A DNA stretch of 26,963 nucleotides from JBEKSX01 sp049516635 (GTDB lineage: Bacteria > Bacteroidota > Ignavibacteria > Tepidaquicellales > OLB5), in NCBI GenBank assembly GCA_049516635.1, contig JBEKSX010000082.1:1-26963 (forward strand), in the 5' to 3' direction. The notes under the pieces are model-generated. The model was not told where the DNA came from and did not search any database. It worked only from the letters and a program-made list of their open reading frames with translations. Shown here one piece after another: positions 15,911 through 23,106 of the stretch. Positions within the stretch are counted from its first letter, which is position 1; each line of letters begins with the position of its first letter. Position numbers and translations under genes: made by a program.

Positions 15911-16589
15911 TTATTTATTAATAAATTTCAGCATCGTATAATAAGAATGCCACATTTCTCCTTTTTTCTTTGCTTCAATTACTCTCTTCATTCCTTTCCC
16001 ATGCATTTCATCCGGTATTAACCTCATTGCCGATGAACACTTTTGTTCCAGTTTGGTAACGAATTCATCTGTTAGCTCCGCTGTACCCTGAAGCTGTTTT
16101 GCCTCTATCAATTTAAATCCGTTTGCATGGGAAGAATTTAGTTAAGCTTCTTCTATTCATGTCATTGTACGAATCGGTAACAATCAGTAATATCCCCTCA
16201 TCTTTCATCGTTCTCCTCGCTTCCCGAAAACAAATATCGGGTCTTGTTATATGATGAATGACATCCACCATAAATTCAAGTTCGAACATCTTATCGGGGT
16301 AGGGGAAATACTCGTCAGCATTCCCGGTTAAGAATTTTATTGTATTATTTCGTTCTTCTGCAACTTTCAGCATTTCTTTGGATATATCGAATCCGAAATA
16401 ATTGATATCAGGAACCATGTTTATTATTTCGATAATATAATTACCTGTTCCGCAACCAATTTCAAGTATGGATGAACCCTTGGGCAGGAGTTTTACTTCC
16501 TGTAAAATCGAATTCAATACCCATTTCACAGCAGTCCTGGTATGAGCATATCTTGAAGCGTAGTCATCATAATTCATGGCTTTTCCCAT
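15911..16589 (-). pseudogene. Class I SAM-dependent methyltransferase, broken by an out-of-frame deletion
   Basis: The first 158 codons (16589-16113) give a Rossmann methyltransferase with motif I ILEIGCGTGNYI, motif II FGFDISKEML, and DVIHHITRPDICFREARRTMKDEGILLIVTDSYND. It then ends abruptly at SLTKFFPCKRI-stop. Shifting one frame near 16120 recovers HANGFKLIEAKQLQGTAELTDEFVTKLEQKCSSAMRLI...WHSYYTMLKFINK down to 15911, which looks like the C-terminal part of the same family. Between SLTKFFP and ANGFKLI about 20 residues normally present seem to be missing, so this is a deletion plus frame change rather than a single-base slip. A sequencing or assembly error cannot be excluded. The start may be 16589 (GGAG upstream) or the second Met at 16577. 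Confidence 0.75.
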
Positions 16590-16754
16590 GCTGATTCTCC
16601 GAAGCTAAATTGTTTAAAATTAACACAAAATTATTCCAATATTTACCAATTTTAAATGCCAAAATATTAATTTTTTATCAATTTATGATTTTAAATTCAT
16701 AAAGTAATAAATAATAACAATTCATGAAATTTTTTTCGTAATTTTTTGTTCTAC

Positions 16755-17348
16755 ATGATAACATTAACTAAACCCGAAATCAGAGGGAATCAAATTAAAA
16801 TGATGGATCTCAGTTTGTTTTTCAAAAATCCCTTCAACCCGGAAGATGTGAGCGATGAAGATCTCAGGAAATTCACCGAGTATCATCTTAAGATATTGAA
16901 AGAACATAATGATAACGGACAATTTTCCACAATGATTGCAGAGACGATGAACGCCTATAACACATTTTTCGGCTTCAACAGAGATAAAGATTCCGCAGCG
17001 TCCATGCAGAAGTCTCTCATACAAAGGCAGAAGGATATCATTTCAGAATTTACCGCACTCGTCAAAAGGAAAGAACGAAGCGTCCGTTTCATCGCAAATG
17101 AGATCTCTCCGGTCATTTATTATGAGTTTTTTCCTTCCGGTATAAAGGAATTTGATACCGTGACCGAATCCAATGCAGAAACGCTTATGAACAGGATGCT
17201 CGATTCCGTTAATATGCATATTAATGATATCGGATATGAATTTTTAGAACGATTAAAAGAGCTAAAGACCTATTTCATCTCCATACGTGACCTTATCAGC
17301 AGGGGAGCCAACGGTAACGGTACAGCTTCTGCCAATTATTACAGGTGA
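16755..17348 (+). CDS. Unknown protein, likely alpha-helical and cytoplasmic
   Basis: 198 aa from ATG 16755; other Met starts at 16800 and 16803 are possible. There is no signal peptide or membrane helix. The composition is helical and charged, with FNPEDVSDEDLRKFTEYHLKILKEHNDNGQF and a long stretch IQRQKDIISEFTALVKRKERSVRFIANEISPVIYYEFFPSGIKEFD. I do not recognise a family. The frame stays open after its TGA for 57 more codons (see 17367-17522). Upstream, 16590-16750 is AT-rich and probably holds its promoter and that of the divergent methyltransferase. Confidence 0.65.
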   Translation: MITLTKPEIRGNQIKMMDLSLFFKNPFNPEDVSDEDLRKFTEYHLKILKEHNDNGQFSTMIAETMNAYNTFFGFNRDKDSAASMQKSLIQRQKDIISEFTALVKRKERSVRFIANEISPVIYYEFFPSGIKEFDTVTESNAETLMNRMLDSVNMHINDIGYEFLERLKELKTYFISIRDLISRGANGNGTASANYYR

Positions 17349-17366
17349 ACGCTCGAAATACAGCTT

Positions 17367-17522
17367 TTGAAGAACCTGCTTACCTTCGCAATAGTATACA
17401 TCAACGACCCCGAAGAGGGCATGTCTTTTTTTCAGGATAAAGGACAAAATATTTCCGTCGATGCTGAAACTGTTCGTAATTCTTTTATGTTAAGAAAAAA
17501 GGAGACCACAAGAGCATCATAA
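17367..17522 (+). CDS. Possible small ORF, or detached C-terminus of the preceding gene
   Basis: 51 aa from TTG 17367 (KNLLTFAIVYINDPEEGMSFFQDKGQNISVDAETVRNSFMLRKKETTRAS). It is in exactly the same frame as the upstream gene, separated only by the TGA at 17346-17348. Codon use resembles a real gene and it ends before the terminator at 17564. No family is recognised. It could be a small gene, a remnant, or the tail of a longer ancestral protein now cut by a nonsense codon. Confidence 0.35.
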   Translation: MKNLLTFAIVYINDPEEGMSFFQDKGQNISVDAETVRNSFMLRKKETTRAS

Positions 17523-17563
17523 AATTGAGTTTTCCTCATCTCTTAATTATCTCCACTTCCCCC

Positions 17564-17593
17564 AACACCCCTCACACGAGGGGTGTTTTTTTA
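17564..17593 (+). terminator. Strong intrinsic terminator
   Basis: Perfect 10-bp stem aacacccctc/gaggggtgtt (17564-17573 / 17578-17587) with a 4-nt loop and a run of seven T starting at 17586. It ends the plus-strand unit that starts at 16755. Confidence 0.92.
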
Positions 17594-17632
17594 TACACCT
17601 CGTTATGCATTCAAATGTTGAACTGTGTTAAG

Positions 17633-17640
17633 TATATTTG
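17633..17640 (+). promoter_or_regulatory. Possible -7 box (TATATTTG) for the DUF2721 gene
   Basis: This is an exact match to TAnnTTTG, 41 bp before the ATG at 17682 and just after a strong terminator, so a promoter is needed here. A TTG at 17618 is closer than the usual -33 spacing. Confidence 0.4.
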
Positions 17641-17681
17641 TAAAGTGTTATTTACTTAATAATTTATAAGCAGATAATTTT

Positions 17682-18167
17682 ATGACGGACTCAATTATTA
17701 CGGGCATAGAAGCCATACAGGCGATACTCGCACCAGCCCTGGGAATTTCCGCAACCGCACTGCTCCTCCTCGGGCTTCAGAACCGTTATTCCAATGTGAT
17801 AAGCCGCATCAGGCTGCTGAATGACGAAAGAAGAACCTACACCATCAAGATAGCGAATAAAATCGAACTCGATTACAACGAGACCACCCGGAACATGAGC
17901 GTAAGAAACCAGATCGAAAAACTTTTCAGCAGGTGCAAAGATGTTCGCAATTCGATCTTGTTCATACAGGGGTCGATACTGCTGTTTGTTCTTACATCTG
18001 TATTTATCGCGATCAATCTTTTCGTATCATCAGGATTTATGAGAACCCTCCCCGTTATGATATTTGTGCTTGGAATGTTATTTGTCCTGATGGGGATAAT
18101 CTATTCCGCAAAGGAGGTATTGAACTCCTACAAAATAGCCAGAATCGAAGTGGAAGCAGAAGAATAA
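17682..18167 (+). CDS. DUF2721 membrane protein
   Basis: 161 aa. One membrane segment near the N-terminus (IQAILAPALGISATALLLLGLQNRYSNVISRIRLLNDE, the DUF2721 hallmark), a charged middle (about 45-90), then two membrane helices (about 92-115 and 122-142). The family is widespread and of unknown function. The gene is preceded by its own terminator and TATATTTG box, so it is probably monocistronic. The following 160 bp to 18328 show no gene or terminator. Confidence 0.85.
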   Translation: MTDSIITGIEAIQAILAPALGISATALLLLGLQNRYSNVISRIRLLNDERRTYTIKIANKIELDYNETTRNMSVRNQIEKLFSRCKDVRNSILFIQGSILLFVLTSVFIAINLFVSSGFMRTLPVMIFVLGMLFVLMGIIYSAKEVLNSYKIARIEVEAEE

Positions 18168-18328
18168 ATCAGCTTCTTACCCGGGCAACACAGATCCCAT
18201 TACATAAAATAAGTTATTATACCGATAATTACGAGTATCACCAGTATTATCAGAAAAAAAATGTTAAATTGTTTTGTACTGCTGCTTGTGTTCAAATAAA
18301 TATATTGATCTTAGTAGCTTTTAAATAT

Positions 18329-19483
18329 TCAGGGTTTATTGATCAAGCTGTCATTATTCTGGTCGTTCTCAAGAGCTTCCTTGATCTTTGAACCGAGCTC
18401 GCTTTCGTATTCAGGATTCAGCTCTATAGCTTTCTTCCAGTCTTTTATCGCTTCTGCATTTTTACGAAGCTTGTAATTTGCATAGCCGCGGTTGTAAAAT
18501 GTTTCCGCGTAGCCCGGAGCAAGCTTGATAGCTTTAGTATAATCAGTAACTGCGTTTACATAGTCTTTCAAGGAGTAGTACGCATTCCCCCTGTAGAAGT
18601 AAGTAACAAAATTCTCTTTATTGTAAGAAACGGCATTGGTCAGGTCTGTGACCGCCAGCTGAAATTCTTTAAGCTTGAGATGGGCATAACCGCGGTTGAA
18701 GTAGGCCTCGCCGTCATTGATATTTTTTTCAAGGTATTTCGAGAAGTAGAAGACCGCATCTTCATAATCCTTCTTTTTGCTTGCATTGCTCCCTTCTTCA
18801 AAGTAGTTCGTGGTATCTTTGGTTTCATTCTCGGCTATTACAGGCGCGGTGGATGTATCGAGCATATCATAAACATCGTTCGAAGGTATTGCAAAGTACA
18901 GGTTCCCTTCATGCTGGCCGCTCATGCATAGACCTATCAGCTCTCCTTCCGCATTGACGAGCGCACCGCCGCTGCTGCCTTCCGTGATGGGGGTTGTCAT
19001 CTGGATGAGCCCGATATCGTTTTCATCGTAACGGAAACCGCTTATTATCCCTTCCGAGATGGAATTTTCATATCCCTCGGGACTTCCTATCGCATATACC
19101 CTCTGTCCGGGCCTTACGCTGTCGCTGTAACCGTGTGCTATGGACGGGAGCAGGTTCGGCGGAATTTTAAGTATAAGGATATCTTTATCCGTATCGACCG
19201 CCGCAACCTCGACTGTTTTGATGAGCTTATTATAATGGCTGATCTCTATCCTGTCGCCGTCTTTACATACGTGAAAGTTCGTTGCTATGTACCCGTTGCT
19301 GTTCAATACCACCCCGCTTCCCTGATACATATTATCTTTATTATCATAACAGAGGATTACAACAACGGAATTATTCACCATGTCATAGATTTTATAGGCG
19401 GGTAATTCGGACTGTGAATTGGAGACAGCGGTAAGACTTATTAATAAGACTAATACGAATATATTATTACGTACAGCTCTCAT
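18329..19483 (-). CDS. Exported trypsin-like (S1C/DegP-type) serine protease with TPR repeats
   Basis: 384 aa. Signal peptide at about 1-24. The protease domain has the expected triad: His71 in GYIATNFHVCK, Asp101 in DTDKDILILKI and Ser171 in ITEGSSGGALVNAEGELIGLCM. There is no PDZ domain. Instead residues about 222-375 hold four or five TPR units (for example EAYFNRGYAHLKLKEFQLAVTDLTNAV, then AETFYNRGYANYKLRKNAEAIKDWKKAIELNP). Envelope quality control or processing with TPR-mediated substrate or partner binding is likely. It lies 99 bp downstream of another exported TPR gene on the same strand. The domain swap (TPR for PDZ) is the unusual point. Confidence 0.9.
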   Translation of the reverse strand: MRAVRNNIFVLVLLISLTAVSNSQSELPAYKIYDMVNNSVVVILCYDNKDNMYQGSGVVLNSNGYIATNFHVCKDGDRIEISHYNKLIKTVEVAAVDTDKDILILKIPPNLLPSIAHGYSDSVRPGQRVYAIGSPEGYENSISEGIISGFRYDENDIGLIQMTTPITEGSSGGALVNAEGELIGLCMSGQHEGNLYFAIPSNDVYDMLDTSTAPVIAENETKDTTNYFEEGSNASKKKDYEDAVFYFSKYLEKNINDGEAYFNRGYAHLKLKEFQLAVTDLTNAVSYNKENFVTYFYRGNAYYSLKDYVNAVTDYTKAIKLAPGYAETFYNRGYANYKLRKNAEAIKDWKKAIELNPEYESELGSKIKEALENDQNNDSLINKP

Positions 19484-19582
19484 TTTCTAAATTTACTCAT
19501 AATAATTTACAAATAATACTATAAAGTTTTCCCACGATCTATTTTGCAGGTCTTTCCCCGGCAACCATAAGATCATATTATC

Positions 19583-20413
19583 TCATTTTTTCTTTGCTTC
19601 TTCTAAATATGATCTTACATTTTCTTCCAGTGCAGGATCAAGATTTATCCCAAACTCCATGTCTTTCACCGCCTGCTCCTTGTTTCCCATCCGCAGATAT
19701 GCGATGCCTCTCCTGACATAAGCTTCAGCAAAGTTAGGGTTGAGCTTGAGCGCCCGGTCATAATCGGCTACTGCGTCGAGATACCTGCCCATATCTTTAT
19801 ACACAGCCCCCCTGTAAACATAATTGCCGGCGTCTTCGGGATCTATTTCGACAGCTTTGTTCATTTCTGCGAGTGCTTTAACTGTATCTCCCGCATATTC
19901 GTAAATTGCACCGCGGTTATGATATGTATCCATACATTTCGGATCCACTTTTTCCGCTTTGGCGAAATATCTGAATGCCATATTCGCATCGTTCTTTTTG
20001 AGATAGACCATTGCTATGTAATTCAGTATGGAAGCATCCGATGGCAGCAGCTCCGATGCTTTCAAAAGATCCGTGAGTGCAGGTCCATATTTTTCCTGCG
20101 AGAAGTAGCATAATCCGCGTGATTTGTACGGAACAGCGTATGTTGTGTCAATGCTGATGGCTTTAGTAAAATCATCGATAGCCATATCAAGCTTCTGTGT
20201 CAAAAAGTATACTGTTCCTCTTGCGTTATAACCGGTGGTGCTTTCGGGAAACTGCTTTATATATTTTTCGAAATATTCGATAGCACTATCATAATTTTTT
20301 TTCTGCAGTTCATCATATCCTTTATCTATCAGATCATTTCCTATAGTTTGTGTAAAAGCCGATGAAACCGGAAGGATGAATAATATTATTAGCAGTTCAA
20401 GAAATTTTTTCAT
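19583..20413 (-). CDS. Exported TPR-repeat protein
   Basis: 276 aa. Signal peptide MKKFLELLIILFILPVSSAFTQ, then seven consecutive TPR units from about residue 28 to the end (for example YDELQKKNYDSAIEYFEKYIKQFP, then YVYRGAVYKDMGRYLDAVADYDRALKLNPNF). No other domain is seen. It probably works as a periplasmic scaffold. The TPR consensus is close to that of the protease gene 99 bp downstream, so the two may have exchanged repeats or act together. Confidence 0.88.
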   Translation of the reverse strand: MKKFLELLIILFILPVSSAFTQTIGNDLIDKGYDELQKKNYDSAIEYFEKYIKQFPESTTGYNARGTVYFLTQKLDMAIDDFTKAISIDTTYAVPYKSRGLCYFSQEKYGPALTDLLKASELLPSDASILNYIAMVYLKKNDANMAFRYFAKAEKVDPKCMDTYHNRGAIYEYAGDTVKALAEMNKAVEIDPEDAGNYVYRGAVYKDMGRYLDAVADYDRALKLNPNFAEAYVRRGIAYLRMGNKEQAVKDMEFGINLDPALEENVRSYLEEAKKK

Positions 20414-20523
20414 AAAATTTTAATAATTACAATAATTATTTCTTGCAAAATACCTGTGTTATTTCAAATAAAAAATATAAAATTTAAAAAGTAAAAGATT
20501 TTTGATATAAATTAAATGACAAG

Positions 20524-20597
20524 TTGTCATTCCCGCCCCGCATCAAGTGCGGGATAAACTCTCCACAGGAGTCCTTTGGACCAGCGGGAATCCAGTT
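20524..20597. repeat. GGAATGACAA-family palindrome, long nested form
   Basis: Outer arms attcccgc (20529-20536) / gcgggaat (20584-20591), preceded by ttgtc and followed by ccagtt. Inside are a second hairpin cccgca/tgcggg (20537-20553) and a TCC-AAGGACTCC motif on the opposite strand (20561-20582). Confidence 0.7.
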
Positions 20598-20599
20598 TA

Positions 20600-20685
20600 G
20601 AACCCCTCTCTGCTTCCCGCTTGAGGCGGGCTGGCTGCCCTTTCTCCCCTTCGGACGGGCAGGCTGCTAAGGGGAGAAAGGTATT
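20600..20685. repeat. Nested AACCCC/AAGGGGAGAAAGG palindrome
   Basis: aacccctctctgcttcccgc followed by ttgaggcggg, then ccctttctcccctt and, 20 bp on, aaggggagaaagg. The last pair are inverted copies enclosing a GC-rich insert (cggacgggcaggctgct). It looks like an AACCCC-family element carrying another element in its loop. Confidence 0.55.
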
Positions 20686-20749
20686 TTTTAGAATTTTGTT
20701 AATTTAATTTTGTACTTTTAATTTTAAACTTTTAACTTACTACCCCCCC

Positions 20750-20763
20750 ATTACTTAAGTAAT
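20750..20763. repeat. Perfect palindrome attacttaagtaat
   Basis: 14-bp perfect palindrome centred on cttaag, followed 21 bp later by agaatcgccac. It is the first of three related palindromes (with 20944-20961 and 21019-21039). Confidence 0.6.
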
Positions 20764-20819
20764 CACAAGTAATCAGGTTGATCAGAATCGCCACTTTTAG
20801 GTTGCTTAAGTAATAATGA

Positions 20820-20883
20820 CTTGACCAAATAGCGAGGTGGTCCCCGCTAAAGGCGGGTCAGCCTAAGGCTGAAAATAGTCAAG
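20820..20883. repeat. Compact three-way-junction-like element
   Basis: Outer stem cttgac (20820-20825) / gtcaag (20878-20883). Inside are two abutting perfect hairpins, cccgc-taaag-gcggg (20843-20857) and tcagcct-a-aggctga (20858-20872). The 15-bp segments aaatagcgaggtggt (20827) and aaatagtcaagtggt (20873) flank them as near-direct repeats (12 of 15). Confidence 0.55.
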
Positions 20884-20943
20884 TGGTGAATTATTTTCAT
20901 TTAATATCCTGTTATTACAATATTTGATAACTGAGGGGGTACC

Positions 20944-20961
20944 GGGTAACTTAAGTTACCC
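20944..20961. repeat. Perfect 18-bp palindrome gggtaacttaagttaccc
   Basis: Every base pairs. It is followed 30 bp later by agaatcggcac, paralleling the arrangement at 20750. Confidence 0.65.
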
Positions 20962-21018
20962 CCCAGCCCGAAATGTTATGAATATAAACAAGAATCGGCA
21001 CATTTTTGAAATTTAAGT

Positions 21019-21039
21019 TAGGGTAACTTAGTTACCCTA
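21019..21039. repeat. Palindrome tagggtaact-t-agttaccct-a
   Basis: 10-bp perfect arms around one base. It is close to the 20944 palindrome in sequence. Confidence 0.6.
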
Positions 21040-21049
21040 CACATCCCCA

Positions 21050-21080
21050 TTGTCATTCCTGCGAAGGCAGGAATCCAATT
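21050..21080. repeat. Solo copy of the 31-bp end of the GIY-YIG element
   Basis: It is identical over 31 bp to 23129-23159 (and, inverted, to 23319-23349). It contains the hairpin attcctgc-gaag-gcaggaat with perfect 8-bp arms, preceded by ttgtc and followed by ccaatt. Confidence 0.85.
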
Positions 21081-21083
21081 AAG

Positions 21084-21120
21084 AACCCCTCTGAATCTCC
21101 CCTTTCGTAAAGGGGAGATA
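21084..21120. repeat. AACCCC / CCCCTTT-cgt-AAAGGGG palindromic repeat
   Basis: aacccctctgaat is followed by ctccccttt, loop cgt and aaaggggag. It shares layout and loop with the copy inside the coding sequence at 25028-25060, and sits directly after the 31-bp solo repeat. Confidence 0.7.
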
Positions 21121-21419
21121 ATCAAGAACGCCCCTGCCTGCCCGTTCCGCAGGCGGGCGCTGAAGCTTCGGTAGCCTGCCCGCTTCAAGCGGGGGCAAGC
21201 TCCATTTACAAATATACTAAACTAATCTGCAGAAATCAAGGCAATTATTAAGGTATAACTGCGATAGTCAGGGGATAAATTTGTCTGTCCGAAGGACTCC
21301 AGTGGAGAACCGCTGATTTAAATGATTTAAACGATTACACTGATTAATCTGTGAAATCTTTAGAATAAGGGTTACGTCGGGAAAGTAACTCCGGACACGA
21401 CCTGAAAGAAGTTAAATTC

Positions 21420-21579
21420 AGCTCCGTAGGAGCGTAATATCTATAGTCAAGTTTAAATTGTACCATAAGCCCCGTAGGGGCGAAATAATCATATCATACA
21501 TCTTAATTATTTCGCTCCTATGGAGCTTAAGAATGAAGTGAGTAAAAATAAACTATAGATATTACGCTCCTATGGAGCT
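21420..21579. repeat. Nested inverted array of four GCTCC-GGAGC hairpins
   Basis: The outer pair, 21420-21447 and 21552-21579, are 28-bp inverted copies with one mismatch (both read GGAGCGTAATATCTATAG outward). The inner pair, 21469-21489 and 21506-21526, are 21-bp inverted copies sharing cgaaataat. Each contains a short hairpin: gctccgtaggagc, gccccgtaggggc and twice gctcctatggagc. Confidence 0.75.
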
Positions 21580-21593
21580 TTGGAATTTGTTAA

Positions 21594-21642
21594 TCGGATT
21601 CCTGCATTCCCGCTTGAGGCGGGCGGGCTGCAGGAATGACAA
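21594..21642. repeat. GGATTCC...GGAATGACAA-family palindrome
   Basis: ggattcctgca pairs with tgcaggaat, then gacaa. The loop holds cccgcttgaggcggg, a second hairpin. It is the same family as 21050 and 23319 but in the opposite orientation to 21050. Confidence 0.7.
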
Positions 21643-21663
21643 CTAAACCTTATTTCAATAACA

Positions 21664-21732
21664 CCCCCGCTTTAAGGCAGCCTGCCTGCCTTAGGCAGGG
21701 GATTTCTGCTAAAGTAACAAGTTACTTTAGCA
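21664..21732. repeat. GC-rich palindrome plus hairpin formed with the 3' end of the propeller gene
   Basis: cccccgctttaaggc, gcctgcctgccttaggcagg and atttct are followed by a perfect 12-bp-arm hairpin: tgctaaagtaac (21707-21718), loop aa, gttactttagca (21721-21732). The right arm is the last codons and stop of the minus-strand gene at 21722. Confidence 0.75.
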
Positions 21733-23092
21733 TCAACATTTTCTTCGTGTCTATTACCTTGCCATCCACCGTCATACTGTAAAAATACACACCCGATGAA
21801 CAGAACTTACCCATAAAGTCCACCTCATACTCACCCGCACTTTGTTTCTGGTCAACCAATCTCTGTACTTCCCTGCCAAGTATATCGTATGCTATTATTC
21901 TAACATATCCCGCTGACTTCAGGCTGTACGGTATCACCGTGCGGGGATTGAAAGGGTTGGGGTAGTTTTGCTTGAGTTCAAAGTTTAATGGTACTGTTTT
22001 GCTTTGTTGAACTATACCAATGTACCAGACTGTATCTCCTCCGTTCACAGTGTGTATTCCACCGGAACCACTTCCATTTAAATTACCATATGCCCAACCT
22101 ATTAATTTATTAATAAAAGAAATATTCCCGTAAAAGTAAAAACGAAAACTTGTATCCGGAATTTGATAATACCAATTGTCACCGCCATTCGTTGTTCGAT
22201 ACAAAATTCCCCTATCTTGAAGATTTGGATATTCAAATACCCCTCCTGCACCCCATATTGTATCTATATTAACATTAGAAAATGAATATATGCCATAAGA
22301 TATATTTGGACCTCTGGGTACCTGCTGATTTATCCAATTTAAGCCGCCATTAGTTGTTTTCTGCATTGTATCATTTGATTTCCATCCGGTCAAACTATCA
22401 ATAAAATACATATCAAAAAAGCGATTGCTTTGGGCTGTCCCCGATATCTGTATCCAATTTGTTCCGCTGTTTGTTGTTTTGAATAATTCAAAATCAGTAC
22501 ATGCAAAACCAATGTTGCGGTTGTACATGTAGATTTTTTTAGGATTGTTACCTAAATAATAATACTGTGTAATCCAATTCAAACCACCATTGGTTGTGCA
22601 AAATATTCCTCCATCAAATCCACCACTATCAGTAAACCATATAGTATCTTCATTCAATACGAACATATCATCCATGGGTACACTAGGTACATTTAATAAA
22701 AACCAATTCTCACCTCCATTAGTACTTTTATAAAATACACAATTCCCCGTACCACCCATATTTCCGAATGTAAATCCTGTATTTATATTTAAAAATACCA
22801 CTTTCTTAAACGCAGTTCTATTTTTAAATTTTATTGTCCAGTTATCCCCGCCATTCGTTGTTTTAAGTACGTAGCCACTATCAGTAGGTGTATTTATATT
22901 AGTTACTGCCCAGCCATTAAGACTATCTACAAACGTAACATCATTTAAGGGCTGATTATTTAGATTCGGCATAAACTGCTGGTACCAGCCCGATGGGTAA
23001 GGCGAGTCATGAGCTGGCATCAAAAAAGCTACAGTGATAAATAGCCCCGCAAGAAAAAGAGGCAATAAAATAAATTGTATAAGTTTTTTCAT
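21722..23092 (-). CDS. Secreted Ycf48-like propeller protein with T9SS sorting domain (copy A)
   Basis: 456 aa. The N-terminus MKKLIQFILLPLFLAGLFITVAF is a signal peptide, followed by HDSPYPSGWYQQFMPN. The body has repeated TTNGGxNW Asp-box turns (about seven), with FVDSLNGWAV and FINKLIGWAY strands typical of Ycf48/HCF136-like propellers. The last 80-odd residues (NYPNPFNPRTVIPYSL...GVYFYSMTVDGKVIDTKKMLMLK) are a T9SS sorting domain, here without any inserted element. It is a tandem paralogue of the gene at 23429-24784, with blocks of near identity and blocks of strong divergence. Its start lies 14 bp after the GIY-YIG remnant. No catalytic motif is seen; surface binding is a guess. Confidence 0.87.
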   Translation of the reverse strand: MKKLIQFILLPLFLAGLFITVAFLMPAHDSPYPSGWYQQFMPNLNNQPLNDVTFVDSLNGWAVTNINTPTDSGYVLKTTNGGDNWTIKFKNRTAFKKVVFLNINTGFTFGNMGGTGNCVFYKSTNGGENWFLLNVPSVPMDDMFVLNEDTIWFTDSGGFDGGIFCTTNGGLNWITQYYYLGNNPKKIYMYNRNIGFACTDFELFKTTNSGTNWIQISGTAQSNRFFDMYFIDSLTGWKSNDTMQKTTNGGLNWINQQVPRGPNISYGIYSFSNVNIDTIWGAGGVFEYPNLQDRGILYRTTNGGDNWYYQIPDTSFRFYFYGNISFINKLIGWAYGNLNGSGSGGIHTVNGGDTVWYIGIVQQSKTVPLNFELKQNYPNPFNPRTVIPYSLKSAGYVRIIAYDILGREVQRLVDQKQSAGEYEVDFMGKFCSSGVYFYSMTVDGKVIDTKKMLMLK

Positions 23093-23106
23093 GATAGAAA
23101 GTTATT

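Larger units (their letters stand above)
20414..21721. other. 1.3-kb gene-free region packed with nested palindromic repeats
   Basis: No credible gene on either strand. At least four repeat families are interleaved: GGATTCC/GGAATGACAA palindromes, AACCCC-CCCCTTT-AAAGGGG palindromes, TTAAGTT-centred perfect palindromes and GCTCC-GTA/TAT-GGAGC hairpins. There are also TCCRAAGGACTCC motifs (20561-20582 and 21288-21308) and GC-rich remnants at 21121-21200 (for example cccgcttcaagcggg). Individual members are listed separately. Such clustering points to repeated insertion of elements into one another. Confidence 0.8.

Noticed and set aside
17933..18391. Open frame overlapping the end of the DUF2721 gene
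   Set aside because: Half lies out of frame within a recognised gene and the product has no family features.
20985..21010. Sigma-54-like promoter at ggcacatttttgaa
   Set aside because: The GC of the -12 element is absent at the required distance, and no gene follows.
20414..21721. CRISPR-like repeats in the gene-free region
   Set aside because: Repeats are inverted, nested, of several families and irregularly spaced; there are no uniform spacers and no cas genes.
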